Below the pieces are notes generated by a model. That model was not told the DNA's origin and made no database searches. It worked only from the letters and a program-made list of their open reading frames with translations. A program made the position numbers and the translations under genes. A DNA stretch of 64,000 bases from Streptomyces canus (GTDB lineage: Bacteria > Actinomycetota > Actinomycetes > Streptomycetales > Streptomycetaceae). Positions 49,576 to 58,012 of this stretch are shown in pieces (position 1 is the first letter of the stretch; every line of letters begins with the position of its first letter). The stretch is taken from contig NZ_KQ948666.1 in assembly GCF_001514145.1 (NCBI RefSeq), positions 204,466-268,465 on the forward strand, given 5' to 3'.

Positions 49576-50313
49576 ATGGAGGAGTCGGTGCTCGGCGGCG
49601 GCGCGGTCAACGAGGTCGTCCGGATCGGAGAGACCGTGCGACGCACACCGTCGCAACGGTCGGCGTTCGTGCGGGAGTTGCTCGCACTGTTCGAGACCGC
49701 ACACTGGCGGGGCGCGCCCCGGTTCATCGGCATCGACGAACACGGCCGGGAGACGTTCGGCTACCTCGAGGGGAGGGCCGCCCTGACCTCGACCGAGCGC
49801 GTCGCCGCCCGTGACGACGAGGCACTCGTGGAGATCGCCCGACTCGTCCGGGCCTTCCATGATCTGACCCACGGAACGCCGCTCGCCGGCGATCGGGACG
49901 TCGTGTGCCACAACGACCTCGCGCCGAAGAACACCGTCTACGCGGTGGCGGACGGCGTATGGCGCCCTTCGGCCTTCATCGACTGGGACCTGGCCGCTCC
50001 GGGCGACCGGATCCATGACGTCGCCCACGTGTGCTGGCAGTATCTCGACCTGGGGCCGGCCGTCACCGACGTGGCGGAGGCCGCTCGCCGGATCCGGCTG
50101 GTCTGCGACGCCTACGGCCTCGACGGGCGGGACCGGCTGCTGGACACGGTGCTGTGGTGGCAGGACCGGTGCCGGCGAGGTATCGAGGCCGGGGCGCTGC
50201 GAGGCGAGCCGGCCTTGGTCGGGCTGCGGGAACAGGGGGCCGTGGACGAGGTACGGGCCGCCTGGGAGTGGGTCGCCGGTCACCGGCGCGAGCTGGGCTC
50301 CCTCCTGGGGTGA
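49576..50313 (+). CDS. Phosphotransferase (APH family)
   Basis: A 245-residue APH-fold kinase. The catalytic loop is CHNDLAPKNTVY (about residues 112-123; HND replaces HGD) and the metal Asp is in FIDWDLAAPGDR. The N-terminal lobe is short (residues 1-45), so ATP binding relies on EVVRIGETVRR. It probably phosphorylates a small alcohol; antibiotic resistance is possible but not shown. It ends before a strong terminator. Confidence 0.85.
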   Translation: MEESVLGGGAVNEVVRIGETVRRTPSQRSAFVRELLALFETAHWRGAPRFIGIDEHGRETFGYLEGRAALTSTERVAARDDEALVEIARLVRAFHDLTHGTPLAGDRDVVCHNDLAPKNTVYAVADGVWRPSAFIDWDLAAPGDRIHDVAHVCWQYLDLGPAVTDVAEAARRIRLVCDAYGLDGRDRLLDTVLWWQDRCRRGIEAGALRGEPALVGLREQGAVDEVRAAWEWVAGHRRELGSLLG

Positions 50314-50324
50314 CGACACGCGGA

Positions 50325-50361
50325 GGGAGGGCCTGTCCACCGGGCGTGGACAGGCCCTCCC
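50325..50361. terminator. 16-bp hairpin terminator between convergent genes
   Basis: GGGAGGGCCTGTCCAC (50325-50340) pairs perfectly with GTGGACAGGCCCTCCC (50346-50361) with a 5-base loop, followed by GTTT. It serves the phosphotransferase gene (+) and the SPW gene (-). Confidence 0.85.
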
Positions 50362-50381
50362 GTTTCCCGGGTCGAGGATGC

Positions 50382-50822
50382 TTACGGCTTGGGGGCGCTC
50401 TTGGCCGCCGTGACGGTGCACATCAGCCCCAGGATCACCGCGAGGGCGCCGATGATGATGTTGTTCAGCGCCACACCGGCGTCGGGGCTGTCGCCGACGA
50501 CCCACGGGGCGATGATCATCCAGATGCCGACCGCGCAGAAGGCCCAGCTGAGGCCGTACATGCGCTCAGGGGTCTGGGTGAATCCGAGGGCCAGCAGACC
50601 GATCGCTATGCCCACGATGAGGTTGTGGGTCACGAGGGCGGGCTGGCTCGTCGTGTAGTGGAGTATCCAGGGGGACACGGCGCAGTACAGACCGAGCAGG
50701 AACACCGGTCCGTCCACGAGCGCCACATCACGACCGCCGAGCATGCGGGCGTAGCGTTCCCGCATTTCTGGAGCGTCGGGGTGGCTGGTGATGTCACCCC
50801 TGGTGTGCGAGACGTTGGCCAT
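50382..50822 (-). CDS. SPW repeat membrane protein
   Basis: A 146-residue membrane protein with two SPW repeats, each a two-helix hairpin: AVSPWILHY (about residues 48-56) and the variant IIAPWVVG (about 104-111). Helices at about 38-55, 63-82, 90-105 and 117-137. Function unknown; common in actinobacteria. The start ATG 50822 has GGAGACGAG upstream. Confidence 0.88.
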   Translation of the reverse strand: MANVSHTRGDITSHPDAPEMRERYARMLGGRDVALVDGPVFLLGLYCAVSPWILHYTTSQPALVTHNLIVGIAIGLLALGFTQTPERMYGLSWAFCAVGIWMIIAPWVVGDSPDAGVALNNIIIGALAVILGLMCTVTAAKSAPKP

Positions 50823-50955
50823 GACTCGTCTCCTTTGACTTACTGGCCTGACCGCGTCTGGTGCGGTGTGCGGTTAGCGCCGCCTGCATACATTCTGCTC
50901 TTATTTTTCCTTTATGTGTAGAGGTGGCGGCCCGCCTCCCGCTTCCCAGCCGACC

Positions 50956-52329
50956 TCAGTCACGGCCCCGGGCCCGCTTGAAGCGGGCGAGCCCCTCGGG
51001 CAGCTCCACGATCGGATCCGGATAGTCGAGCGCGGCGCGGTCCAGGCCCCGCAGCTTCCACGGCTCGTGCACCACGGGCGCCCGCAGCGCGGCCAGCTCG
51101 GGCACCCAGCGGCGGACGTAAGTGCCGTCGGGGTCGTACCGCTTGGCCTGGGCGACGGGGTTGAGGACGCGGTTGGGCCGGGTGTCGGTGCCGGTCCCCG
51201 CCATCCACTGCCAGTTGAGCTGGTTGTTGGCGAGGTCGCCGTCGACCAGCAGATCCAGGAAGTGCCGGGCACCGACGCGCCAGTCCACGTACAGCGTCTT
51301 GGTCAGGAAACTCGCCGTCAGCAGGCGGCCACGGTTGTGCATCCAGCCCTCGTGGCGCAGCTGGCGCATCGCCGCGTCGACGATCGGGTAGCCGGTGCGG
51401 CCCTCCTTCCACGCCTCGATGTCCCCGGCGGCGGCCCGCTCGGAGCGCCAACGGTCGTGCCGGGTGCGGTAGTCGGCGCCGGCCGCGGCAGGGCGGGCCG
51501 CGAGCACCTGCCGGTTGAAGTCGCGCCAGGCGAGCTGCCGTACGAAGGCCTCGGCGCCCGGACCGCCTGCCCGGCGCGCCCGGTGGACGAGTTCGACGGG
51601 GGAGAGGGTGCCGAAGTGAAGGTGCGGGGAGAGCCGGGAGGTCGCGTCGCCGGCCAGGTCGTCGTGGCGGTCCTCGTACGCGGTCACGCCCGCCCGCAGC
51701 CAGGTGGTGAGCCGCTCGCGGCCTTCCGTCTCACCGCCGGCGGCGAGTCCTTCCGAGAGTCCGGACAGGTCGGCACGGGACGGCAGGAGCTCGGACCCGA
51801 CGCCGTCCGGGACCCGCACCGTCCGTGGGGCCGCGAGCGGGTCCCGCAGCCGCTCCTGGGACCAGCGCCGGAAGTAGGGCGTGAAGACGGCGAAGTGGTC
51901 CGAGGAGGCCGGGACCACCGCGCCGGGAGCGACGGCCGTGGTCACCGTGTCGTGGACGTGCAGCCGTACGCCCTCCGCCTCCAGGGCCCGGCGCAGCCGC
52001 TCCTCCCGCCGGTGGGCGTGGGCGCTGACGTCGGACGCCATGTGCACCTCGTCGGCGTCCGCCTCGGCGGCGACCTTGCACACCTCGTCGACGAGGCTGC
52101 CGTGGCGCACGACCAGCCGGCCGCCCCGCTCGCGCAGACCGGCGTCGAGGTCGCGCAGACAGTCGGCCAGGAACGCCAGCCGGTTGGGGGCGGCGAATCC
52201 GGCGGCGTCCACGGCCTGGTCCCGCACGAACAGCGGGACGACCTGTTCGGTGCCGTCCAGGGCGGCTCTGAGGGGTGGGTGGTCGTGCAGCCGCAGGTCG
52301 CAGGTGAACAGGACGACCGAGATGCTCAT
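50956..52329 (-). CDS. phr: Deoxyribodipyrimidine photolyase (class I CPD)
   Basis: A 457-residue light-driven DNA repair enzyme that splits cyclobutane pyrimidine dimers. The N-terminal photolyase fold starts SVVLFTCDLRLHDHPPL with the usual R-D replaced by C-D-L-R-L-H-D. The FAD-binding C-terminal half has LSPHLHFGTLSP, WRDFNRQVLAA, GRTGYPIVDAAMRQLRHEGWMHNR (around residues 320-343) and LANNQLNWQWMAGTGTDTRP, including the electron-transfer Trp residues and the Asn facing N5 of flavin. It lies 36 bp downstream of the DUF2867 gene on the same strand, a frequent pairing. Confidence 0.93.
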   Translation of the reverse strand: MSISVVLFTCDLRLHDHPPLRAALDGTEQVVPLFVRDQAVDAAGFAAPNRLAFLADCLRDLDAGLRERGGRLVVRHGSLVDEVCKVAAEADADEVHMASDVSAHAHRREERLRRALEAEGVRLHVHDTVTTAVAPGAVVPASSDHFAVFTPYFRRWSQERLRDPLAAPRTVRVPDGVGSELLPSRADLSGLSEGLAAGGETEGRERLTTWLRAGVTAYEDRHDDLAGDATSRLSPHLHFGTLSPVELVHRARRAGGPGAEAFVRQLAWRDFNRQVLAARPAAAGADYRTRHDRWRSERAAAGDIEAWKEGRTGYPIVDAAMRQLRHEGWMHNRGRLLTASFLTKTLYVDWRVGARHFLDLLVDGDLANNQLNWQWMAGTGTDTRPNRVLNPVAQAKRYDPDGTYVRRWVPELAALRAPVVHEPWKLRGLDRAALDYPDPIVELPEGLARFKRARGRD

Positions 52330-52365
52330 GGTGCGTACTCCGGGATGCAGAGAGGAGCCGGGAGA

Positions 52366-53892
52366 TCAGTGGGCAGAGGTGTGCCGCGGATCGCGGACCG
52401 CCGAACCCGCCGCGGCCCGGGCGATGTTGCGGGCCATGTCGCCGAAGACGATCGCGTGGAAGGGGGAGACGCTCCACCAGTAGGCCTGACCCAGCAGACC
52501 GTGCGGATGGAACAGGGCGCGCTGCCGGTAGCGGGTGCGGCCGTCCTCGTCCCTGACCGCGCTCATCTCCAGCCAGGCCAGGCCCGGCAGCCGCATCTCG
52601 GCCCGCAACCGCAGCAGCCGGCCGGGCTCGATCGCCTCGACCCGCCAGAAGTCCAGCGAGTCGCCGACCCGCAGCCGGGCCGCGTCCCGGCGCCCCCGGC
52701 GCAGCCCGACCCCGCCCACCAGCCGGTCCAGCCCGCCCCGCACCGTCCACGCGAGCGGGAAGGAGTACCAGCCGTTCTCGCCGCCGATGCCCTCGATGAC
52801 CCGCCACAGCGCCTCCGGCGAGGCGTCGACCGGGAGCTCCCGGTGGTCGCTGTAGAGACTTCCGCCCGCCCAGTCCGGGTCGGTGGGCAGCGGATCGCTG
52901 GGGGCGCCCGGCACCGAGGCCGACGACCACCGCGTCGTGACCCGTGCCTCCCGCACCCGCTGCAGAGCCAGTCGTACGGCCTCGTCGAAGCCGATCGGAC
53001 GACCGGGCGGGCCGGAGAGATGGCGGGCGATGTCGTGCTCGTGGCAGACCACCTCGTGCCGCAGCGACTCGGTGAGCGGCCGGGCGATCGAGGCGGGCAC
53101 CGGTGTCACCAGGCCCACCCAGTGGCTGGAGAGCCCAGGGGTGAGCACCGGCACCGGAATGATGATCCGGCGCGGCAGTCCGGCGACCGCCGCGTACCTG
53201 AGCATCATCTGCCGGTACGTCAGCACCTCCGGTCCGCCGAGGTCGAAGGCCCGGTTGACGTCCGACGGCATGCGGGCACTGCCGACGAGGGCCCGCAGTA
53301 CGTCGCGGACCGCCACGGGCTGGATGCGGGTGTGCACCCAGCTCGGGGTGATCATCACGGGCAGGCGCTCGGTCAGGTACCGCAGCATCTCGAAGGACGC
53401 GGAACCCGAGCCGATGACGACGGCCGCCCGCAGGACCGTGGTCGGGACCCCGGAGTCGAGCAGGATGCGGGCCACCTCGGCACGGGAGCGCAGGTGCGGG
53501 GAGAGTTCGTGCTCGGGCACGCCCGCCGGGGTGAGCCCGCTGAGGTGCACGATCCGCAGCACGCCCGCGATCCGGGCCTGCTCGGCGAAGATCAGCGCAG
53601 CCCTGCGGTCGGTCTCCTCGAAGTCCTTGCCGGAGCTCATCGTGTGCACCAGGTAGTACGCCACATCCACCCCGGCCAGTGCACGGGCGACGGACGAGGC
53701 GTCGGTCACGTCACCGGCCACCACCTCGGCGCGGTCGGCCCAGGGATGGTCGCGCAGCCGGTCGGGGGAGCGGGCCAGACAGCGCACCCGGTGTCCCGCC
53801 GAGAGGAGTTCGGGGACGAGCCGGCCGCCGATGTACCCCGTGGCGCCGGTCACCAGGCAGCGCAGTCCCTCTCGCGTGTCGTCGTGCTCCAT
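52366..53892 (-). CDS. NAD(P)-binding SDR fused to DUF2867
   Basis: A 508-residue two-domain protein. Residues 8-300 are an atypical extended SDR with the Rossmann motif LVTGATGYIGGRLVPELL (13-30), VDVAYYLVHTMSSGKDFEETDRRAA and PTTVLRAAVVIGSGSASFEMLRYLTERL. Residues about 340-500 are a DUF2867 START/polyketide-cyclase-like domain (WRVIEGIGGENGWYSFPLAW.., YRQRALFHPHGLLGQAYWW). Co-transcription with photolyase suggests a role in light response or oxidative membrane stress; the ligand is unknown. Confidence 0.88.
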   Translation of the reverse strand: MEHDDTREGLRCLVTGATGYIGGRLVPELLSAGHRVRCLARSPDRLRDHPWADRAEVVAGDVTDASSVARALAGVDVAYYLVHTMSSGKDFEETDRRAALIFAEQARIAGVLRIVHLSGLTPAGVPEHELSPHLRSRAEVARILLDSGVPTTVLRAAVVIGSGSASFEMLRYLTERLPVMITPSWVHTRIQPVAVRDVLRALVGSARMPSDVNRAFDLGGPEVLTYRQMMLRYAAVAGLPRRIIIPVPVLTPGLSSHWVGLVTPVPASIARPLTESLRHEVVCHEHDIARHLSGPPGRPIGFDEAVRLALQRVREARVTTRWSSASVPGAPSDPLPTDPDWAGGSLYSDHRELPVDASPEALWRVIEGIGGENGWYSFPLAWTVRGGLDRLVGGVGLRRGRRDAARLRVGDSLDFWRVEAIEPGRLLRLRAEMRLPGLAWLEMSAVRDEDGRTRYRQRALFHPHGLLGQAYWWSVSPFHAIVFGDMARNIARAAAGSAVRDPRHTSAH

Positions 53893-54123
53893 CGGCCCTC
53901 GGTCCTTCGTGCGGTCCCCCTGCTGATCACTTCCGAGCCGTGGCTCGCTTCGGATGCGGTGCCACGTGAACTCGTCGGCTGGGCGACCCGTACCGGAACG
54001 GGGACGGGAGCGGGGCGAGCAGCGGCCGGGACGCGTGGACTAAAACGCGGGCTCGGGGACATGATCGCGCGCATCGCGGGAAGCCGCACTCGTACGGAAC
54101 AGGACGGTTCGAGTCGTACATCG

Positions 54124-54312
54124 ATGCTGGAGGTGTTCGCCGCTATGGGCGCGAAGGTCTTGGAGCGGTTTCCAGCGGGAGCTCCTCGTGGATCGTGGCC
54201 GGCGGAGGAGTACGCGGCGGAGCGACGGGCCAAGGGTGAGCCCGCGACCGTCGTGATGGATCTGAAGTCGGACGCGTTCCTCGTGGTCGTCCCGGGGCGG
54301 GACGAGGACTGA
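54124..54312 (+). CDS. Small conserved hypothetical protein
   Basis: A 62-residue acidic/amphipathic protein (MLEVFAAMGAKVLERF, then PRGSWPAEEYAAERRAKGEPATVVMDLKSDAFLVVV). The text is protein-like and resembles short uncharacterised Streptomyces proteins. Start is uncertain: ATG 54124 has no clear ribosome site; ATG 54061 (MIARIAG) has CGGGGAC 1 base upstream. It lies in the divergent region between the DUF2867 gene and the LysR gene. Confidence 0.5.
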   Translation: MLEVFAAMGAKVLERFPAGAPRGSWPAEEYAAERRAKGEPATVVMDLKSDAFLVVVPGRDED

Positions 54313-54337
54313 ACGAGCACGCGCCTCCTGGGGCGGC

Positions 54338-55258
54338 TCAGCCGGGCGGGGTGAGCGTCCCGCCCAGGTGCCGGGCCCGGCGGACGAACACGTCGTGCAG
54401 ATCCCGGGCCGCCTGCGGCACGGACTCGGCCCTGCGGCGCTGAAGCATCAACAGCACCCGGGTCGCGTCGCCCTCGATCGGCCGGTGGGTGATCGTGCCC
54501 TGCCGCTCCAGCGGATCCCCGACCACGCTGAAGTCGGGCAGCACGGTCACCCCCAGCCCCTCGGCCACCATCAGCTTGCCCATTTCGGCGCCGTCGGTGG
54601 AGTACGCGAAGGACGAGCCCCGGTGGCCCAGCAGCCGGTGCACGAAACGGTGCATGACATAACCGGTGCGCATCGCGATCAACGGCTGGGTGAGCAGGTC
54701 GTCCACCGACACACAGGTCCGCGCGGCCAGCGGACTGTCCGGGCGCAGGCACACCACCGGCCGCCCCCGCAGCAGCTGCGTGGACTCGAATCCCGCGGGC
54801 GTGTCGTCGCCGTCGAGGTGATTGACCAGACCGAGGTCGAACCCGCCCTCGGACAGGGCCCGGTGGATGTCCGTCTGCTGCGCGCCGACCACCTCGACCT
54901 GGGTGACCGGATGAGCGGCCCGGAAGTCCTCGACCGCCGGAATGAGCAGCGGCACGGTCGCCGCGTTCACCGTGCCGACCCGGACCATACGGCTGATGCG
55001 GTGCTGCTCGCCCGCCGCCGCCCGCAGCCGGTCCACCGCCTCCAGCACGCCGACGATGTGCGGCAGCAACTCCCGGCCCTCCGCGCTCATCGTCGCCCCG
55101 GATCGCTTGCGCTCCAGCAGGTCGACCCCGAGCTCCCGCTCCAGGTTCCGCACGGTCTCGCTCAACGCGGGCTGCGACAGGCGCAGTTCGTCCGCCGCCC
55201 GGCGCAGTGAGCCGAGCCGGGTCACCGCGGCGATGTATTCCAACTGTTCCGTCCGCAT
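54338..55258 (-). CDS. LysR family transcriptional regulator (sulfur-scavenging locus)
   Basis: A 306-residue LTTR. The winged HTH is MRTEQLEYIAAVTRLGSLRRAADELRLSQPALSETVRNLERELGVDLLER (residues 1-50, described in order), followed by the two-lobe periplasmic-binding-like effector domain (VRVGTVNAATVPLLIPAVEDF; GFDLGLVNHLDG; GYVMHRFVHRLLGH). The start at 55258 is favoured by family alignment; ATG 55279 would add seven residues. It is divergent from the cysteine leader/sfnG operon across about 140 bp, so it most likely activates that operon, as CysB/Cbl-type LTTRs do. Confidence 0.88.
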   Translation of the reverse strand: MRTEQLEYIAAVTRLGSLRRAADELRLSQPALSETVRNLERELGVDLLERKRSGATMSAEGRELLPHIVGVLEAVDRLRAAAGEQHRISRMVRVGTVNAATVPLLIPAVEDFRAAHPVTQVEVVGAQQTDIHRALSEGGFDLGLVNHLDGDDTPAGFESTQLLRGRPVVCLRPDSPLAARTCVSVDDLLTQPLIAMRTGYVMHRFVHRLLGHRGSSFAYSTDGAEMGKLMVAEGLGVTVLPDFSVVGDPLERQGTITHRPIEGDATRVLLMLQRRRAESVPQAARDLHDVFVRRARHLGGTLTPPG

Positions 55259-55359
55259 GCCCCGCAGAATGCGGGTCATTTCCCGCCCGGTTCAAGGGTT
55301 TCCCTGTCACACGTTCGTGAAATTCAATGGTCCGCGATACGAGACCGGTCGGGTTTTCC

Positions 55360-55389
55360 TTGACGCCTCTCGCCACCGGCTGTCACGAT
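55360..55389 (+). promoter_or_regulatory. Promoter for the leaderless cysteine leader peptide
   Basis: TTGACG (55360-55365) and CACGAT (55384-55389) are 18 bases apart. Transcription would begin about 55396-55397, at the leader ORF's own ATG, predicting a leaderless transcript. Confidence 0.5.
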
Positions 55390-55396
55390 CGACGGC

Positions 55397-55480
55397 ATGA
55401 AGATGCGACTGGACCTCACGCGGCGACGCCATGTCGACCTCGCGCGCGTCTCCAGTGCCTCCTGTTGCGCCGCGGCCTGA
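55397..55480 (+). CDS. Cysteine-rich leader peptide (attenuator uORF)
   Basis: A 27-codon ORF, too short for routine gene calling: MKMRLDLTRRRHVDLARVSS followed by ASCCAAA and a TGA at 55478-55480. The RRRHVDL-RVSS block and the Cys-Cys pair near the C-terminus are the hallmarks of the actinobacterial 'putative leader peptide' group found ahead of sulfur-metabolism genes. In mycobacteria, similar polycysteine leaderless ORFs act as cysteine-responsive attenuators: when charged tRNA-Cys is low the ribosome stalls at the Cys codons and downstream expression rises. There is no ribosome site, and the TTGACG/CACGAT promoter puts the transcript start at the ATG. It precedes the sfnG gene by 121 bases of pyrimidine-rich DNA (55505-55560) in which Rho could load. 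Confidence 0.8.
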   Translation: MKMRLDLTRRRHVDLARVSSASCCAAA

Positions 55481-55601
55481 TCAACCTCCTGTGATCCGCC
55501 GCGCTTTCCCTCTTTCTGAGGCTTTCCCCGCCTGAATTCCTTGTGCCCGCGCACCTCTTGAATTCGGCGTGCCCGAAAACATTCCGCAACAGGAGTCACG
55601 C

Positions 55602-56702
55602 ATGCCTGCCGCGCCCGTGAAATTCGCCTACTGGGTCCCCAACGTCAGCGGGGGACTGGTCACCAGCAAGATCGAGCAGCGCACCGACTGGGGCTACGAC
55701 TACAACCGGGAACTCGCTGTCCTCGCCGAGAACAACGGCTTCGACTACGCCCTCAGCCAGGTCCGCTACATGGCCAGCTACGGCGCCGAGTTCCAGCACG
55801 AGTCGACCAGCTTCAGCCTCGCCCTGCTGCTCGCCACCCAGCGCCTGAAGGTCATCGCCGCCGTCCACCCCGGCCTGTGGCACCCCGGCGTCCTCGCCAA
55901 GCTCGGCGCCACCGCCGACCACCTCTCCAAGGGCCGCTTCGCCGTGAACGTCGTATCGGGCTGGTTCAAGGGCGAGTTCACCGCCCTCGGCGAGCCCTGG
56001 CTGGAGCACGACGAGCGCTACCGCCGCTCCGAGGAGTTCATCACCGCCCTGCGGAAGATCTGGACCGAGGACCACGCCGAACTCGGCGGTGACTTCTACC
56101 GGTTGCGGGACTTCTCCCTCAAGCCCAAGCCCCTCAACACCGAGGAGCGGCCGCACCCGGAGATCTTCCAGGGCGGCAACTCCAGTGCGGCCCGAGCCAT
56201 GGCCGGCCGGGTCTCCGACTGGTACTTCTCCAACGGCAAGGACTTCGACGGAGTCGTGGAGCAGATCACCGACGTCCGCAAGTCCGCCGCCGAAGTCGGG
56301 CGCAGGGCACCGAAGTTCGGCCTCAACGGCTTCCTCATCGCCCGGGACACCGAGGCCGAGGCCCGCGAGACCCTCCGGGAGATCGTCGCCAAGGCCGACA
56401 CGGAGGCCGTCGAGGGATTCGGCGCGGCCGTGAAGCAGGCCGGACAGTCCACCGGCGACAAGAAGGGCATGTGGCAGGACTCCACCTTCGAGGACCTCGT
56501 CCAGTACAACGACGGCTTCCGCACCGGCCTCATCGGCACGCCGGAGCAGATCGCCGAGCGGATCGTCGCCTACAAGAAGCTCGGGGTGGACCTCCTCCTG
56601 CTCGGCTTCCTGCACTACCACGAGGAGGTCGAGTACTTCGGCAAGCGCGTGCTGCCGCTCGTGCGTGAGCTGGAGGCCCAGCTCCCGGACTCCGACGCCT
56701 GA
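55602..56702 (+). CDS. sfnG: Dimethylsulfone monooxygenase SfnG (LLM-type, FMNH2-dependent)
   Basis: A 366-residue luciferase-like flavoprotein. The sequence closely follows SfnG: KFAYWVPNVSGGLVTSKIEQRT (residues 7-28), LSQVRYMASYGAEFQHESTSF, SGWFKGEFTALGEPWLEHDERYRRSEEF and GLIGTPEQIAERIVAYKKLG near the C-terminus. It oxidises dimethylsulfone to methanesulfinate, releasing carbon-sulfur bonds for sulfur supply, using FMNH2 from an SsuE-like reductase (encoded three genes downstream). ATG 55602 is preceded by CAGGAG. The upstream ORF start at 55569 lies in the leader region and is not used. Confidence 0.88.
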   Translation: MPAAPVKFAYWVPNVSGGLVTSKIEQRTDWGYDYNRELAVLAENNGFDYALSQVRYMASYGAEFQHESTSFSLALLLATQRLKVIAAVHPGLWHPGVLAKLGATADHLSKGRFAVNVVSGWFKGEFTALGEPWLEHDERYRRSEEFITALRKIWTEDHAELGGDFYRLRDFSLKPKPLNTEERPHPEIFQGGNSSAARAMAGRVSDWYFSNGKDFDGVVEQITDVRKSAAEVGRRAPKFGLNGFLIARDTEAEARETLREIVAKADTEAVEGFGAAVKQAGQSTGDKKGMWQDSTFEDLVQYNDGFRTGLIGTPEQIAERIVAYKKLGVDLLLLGFLHYHEEVEYFGKRVLPLVRELEAQLPDSDA

Positions 56703-56731
56703 TCCCCCCACCCGCGAGAGAGGTCATCCGC

Positions 56732-57949
56732 ATGAGCACCGTCACGCCCACCGACTGGCAGACCCGCCCAGCCCCCGAGACCGCCCAGGACTGGATCGCC
56801 CGCGCCGCCGAGGTCGCCGCGGTCCTCGCGACCGACGCCGCGGAACGCGACCACGTGGGCGCCACCCCGTACGCCGAGGTCCAGCTCCTCAAGGACGCCG
56901 GCCTCGTCACCCTCCTCGGTCCCACCGAGCACGGCGGCGGAGGCCAGGACTGGCCCACCGCCTACCGGGTGGTCCGCGAGGTGGCCAAGGCCGACGGCTC
57001 CATCGGCCAGCTCCTGGGCTATCACTACCTGTGGTTCTGGGCCGCCCGCCTGGTCGGCACCCGGGAACAGTGGGAGCACGTGGAGGCCGAGGCATCCCGC
57101 AACCGCTGGTTCTTCGGTGGCGCGGTCAACCCGCGCGACAAGGACGTCGTGGTGACCGAGGACGGCGGCGACCTCGTCTACACCGGCCGCAAGTCCTTCT
57201 CCACCGGCAGCAAGGTCTCCGACGTCACCGTCCTGGAAGGCGTCCTGGAGGGCACCGACCAGCACGTCTTCGCGATCGTGCCCTCCGACTCGGAAGGCCT
57301 GACCTTCCATGACGACTGGGACAACATCGGACAGCGCCTCACCGAGAGCGGCCGCGTCACCCTCGACGGCGTGCGCACCCCGTGGTCGAGCGCGGCCGGA
57401 TATGTCGACAAGGTGTTCCAGCCGCGCGTCTACAACACCCTCAACGTCCCCACCATCCAGCTGGTCTTCGTCAACTTCTACCTGGGCATCGCGGGCGGCG
57501 CGCTGGAGACGGCCGCCACCTACACCCGCGAGAAGTCCCGCTCCTGGCTGCACGGCGGCTACGAGCGCGCGGTCGACGAGCCGTACGTCATCGACATCTA
57601 CGGCGACCTCACCGCCAAGCTCTGGGCGGCCGAGGCCCTCGCCGACGCCGTCGCCGCCGAGGGACAGAAGCTCCACGACGACCCCGACGCCGTCACCGAG
57701 CAGACGCGAGGGGACTTCGAGGTCCGGGTGGCCGCGGTCAAGGCCCGCGCCACCGACGTGGCCCTGGAGATCTCCCACCGGATCTTCGAGGTGACGGGCG
57801 CCCGCTCCACGGCCACCTCGGAGGGCCTGGACCGCTTCTGGCGCAACGTCCGCACCCACACCCTCCACGACCCGGTCGCGTACAAGCGGCGCGAGGTCGG
57901 CCGCTGGGTCCTGGAAGGCGAGCTGCCCGAGCCCACCTGGTACTCCTGA
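56732..57949 (+). CDS. Acyl-CoA-dehydrogenase-like flavin monooxygenase (DszC/SfnB-like)
   Basis: A 405-residue protein with the three-domain acyl-CoA dehydrogenase fold (N-terminal helices 12-125, beta barrel WFFGGAVNPRDKDVVV.. about 127-235, C-terminal helices FVNFYLGIAGGALETAATYTREKSRSW onward). The catalytic Glu of true acyl-CoA dehydrogenases is absent and the C-terminus (RFWRNVRTHTLHDPVAYKRREVG) matches the DszC / SfnB flavin-monooxygenase group that uses FMNH2 and O2 to oxidise sulfur compounds. It follows sfnG by 29 bp in the same operon. The precise substrate is unknown. Confidence 0.83.
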   Translation: MSTVTPTDWQTRPAPETAQDWIARAAEVAAVLATDAAERDHVGATPYAEVQLLKDAGLVTLLGPTEHGGGGQDWPTAYRVVREVAKADGSIGQLLGYHYLWFWAARLVGTREQWEHVEAEASRNRWFFGGAVNPRDKDVVVTEDGGDLVYTGRKSFSTGSKVSDVTVLEGVLEGTDQHVFAIVPSDSEGLTFHDDWDNIGQRLTESGRVTLDGVRTPWSSAAGYVDKVFQPRVYNTLNVPTIQLVFVNFYLGIAGGALETAATYTREKSRSWLHGGYERAVDEPYVIDIYGDLTAKLWAAEALADAVAAEGQKLHDDPDAVTEQTRGDFEVRVAAVKARATDVALEISHRIFEVTGARSTATSEGLDRFWRNVRTHTLHDPVAYKRREVGRWVLEGELPEPTWYS

Positions 57950-57960
57950 CCGCTTCCCCA

Positions 57961-57991
57961 GGGGCGCCCCCGCCTGAACCGGGGGCGCCCC
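57961..57991. terminator. Intra-operon GC hairpin (terminator/attenuator or processing site)
   Basis: GGGGCGCCCCC (57961-57971) and GGGGGCGCCCC (57981-57991) pair perfectly around GCCTGAACC, between the flavin monooxygenase and reductase genes. It may reduce read-through or stabilise the upstream mRNA. Confidence 0.6.
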
Positions 57992-58012
57992 ACCTCCCCG
58001 AAAGAGGACCGC

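Noticed and set aside
50914..54312. 1132-codon plus-strand ORF
   Set aside because: It is antisense to the photolyase and DUF2867 genes, both with full family motifs; only its last 62 codons look genuine.
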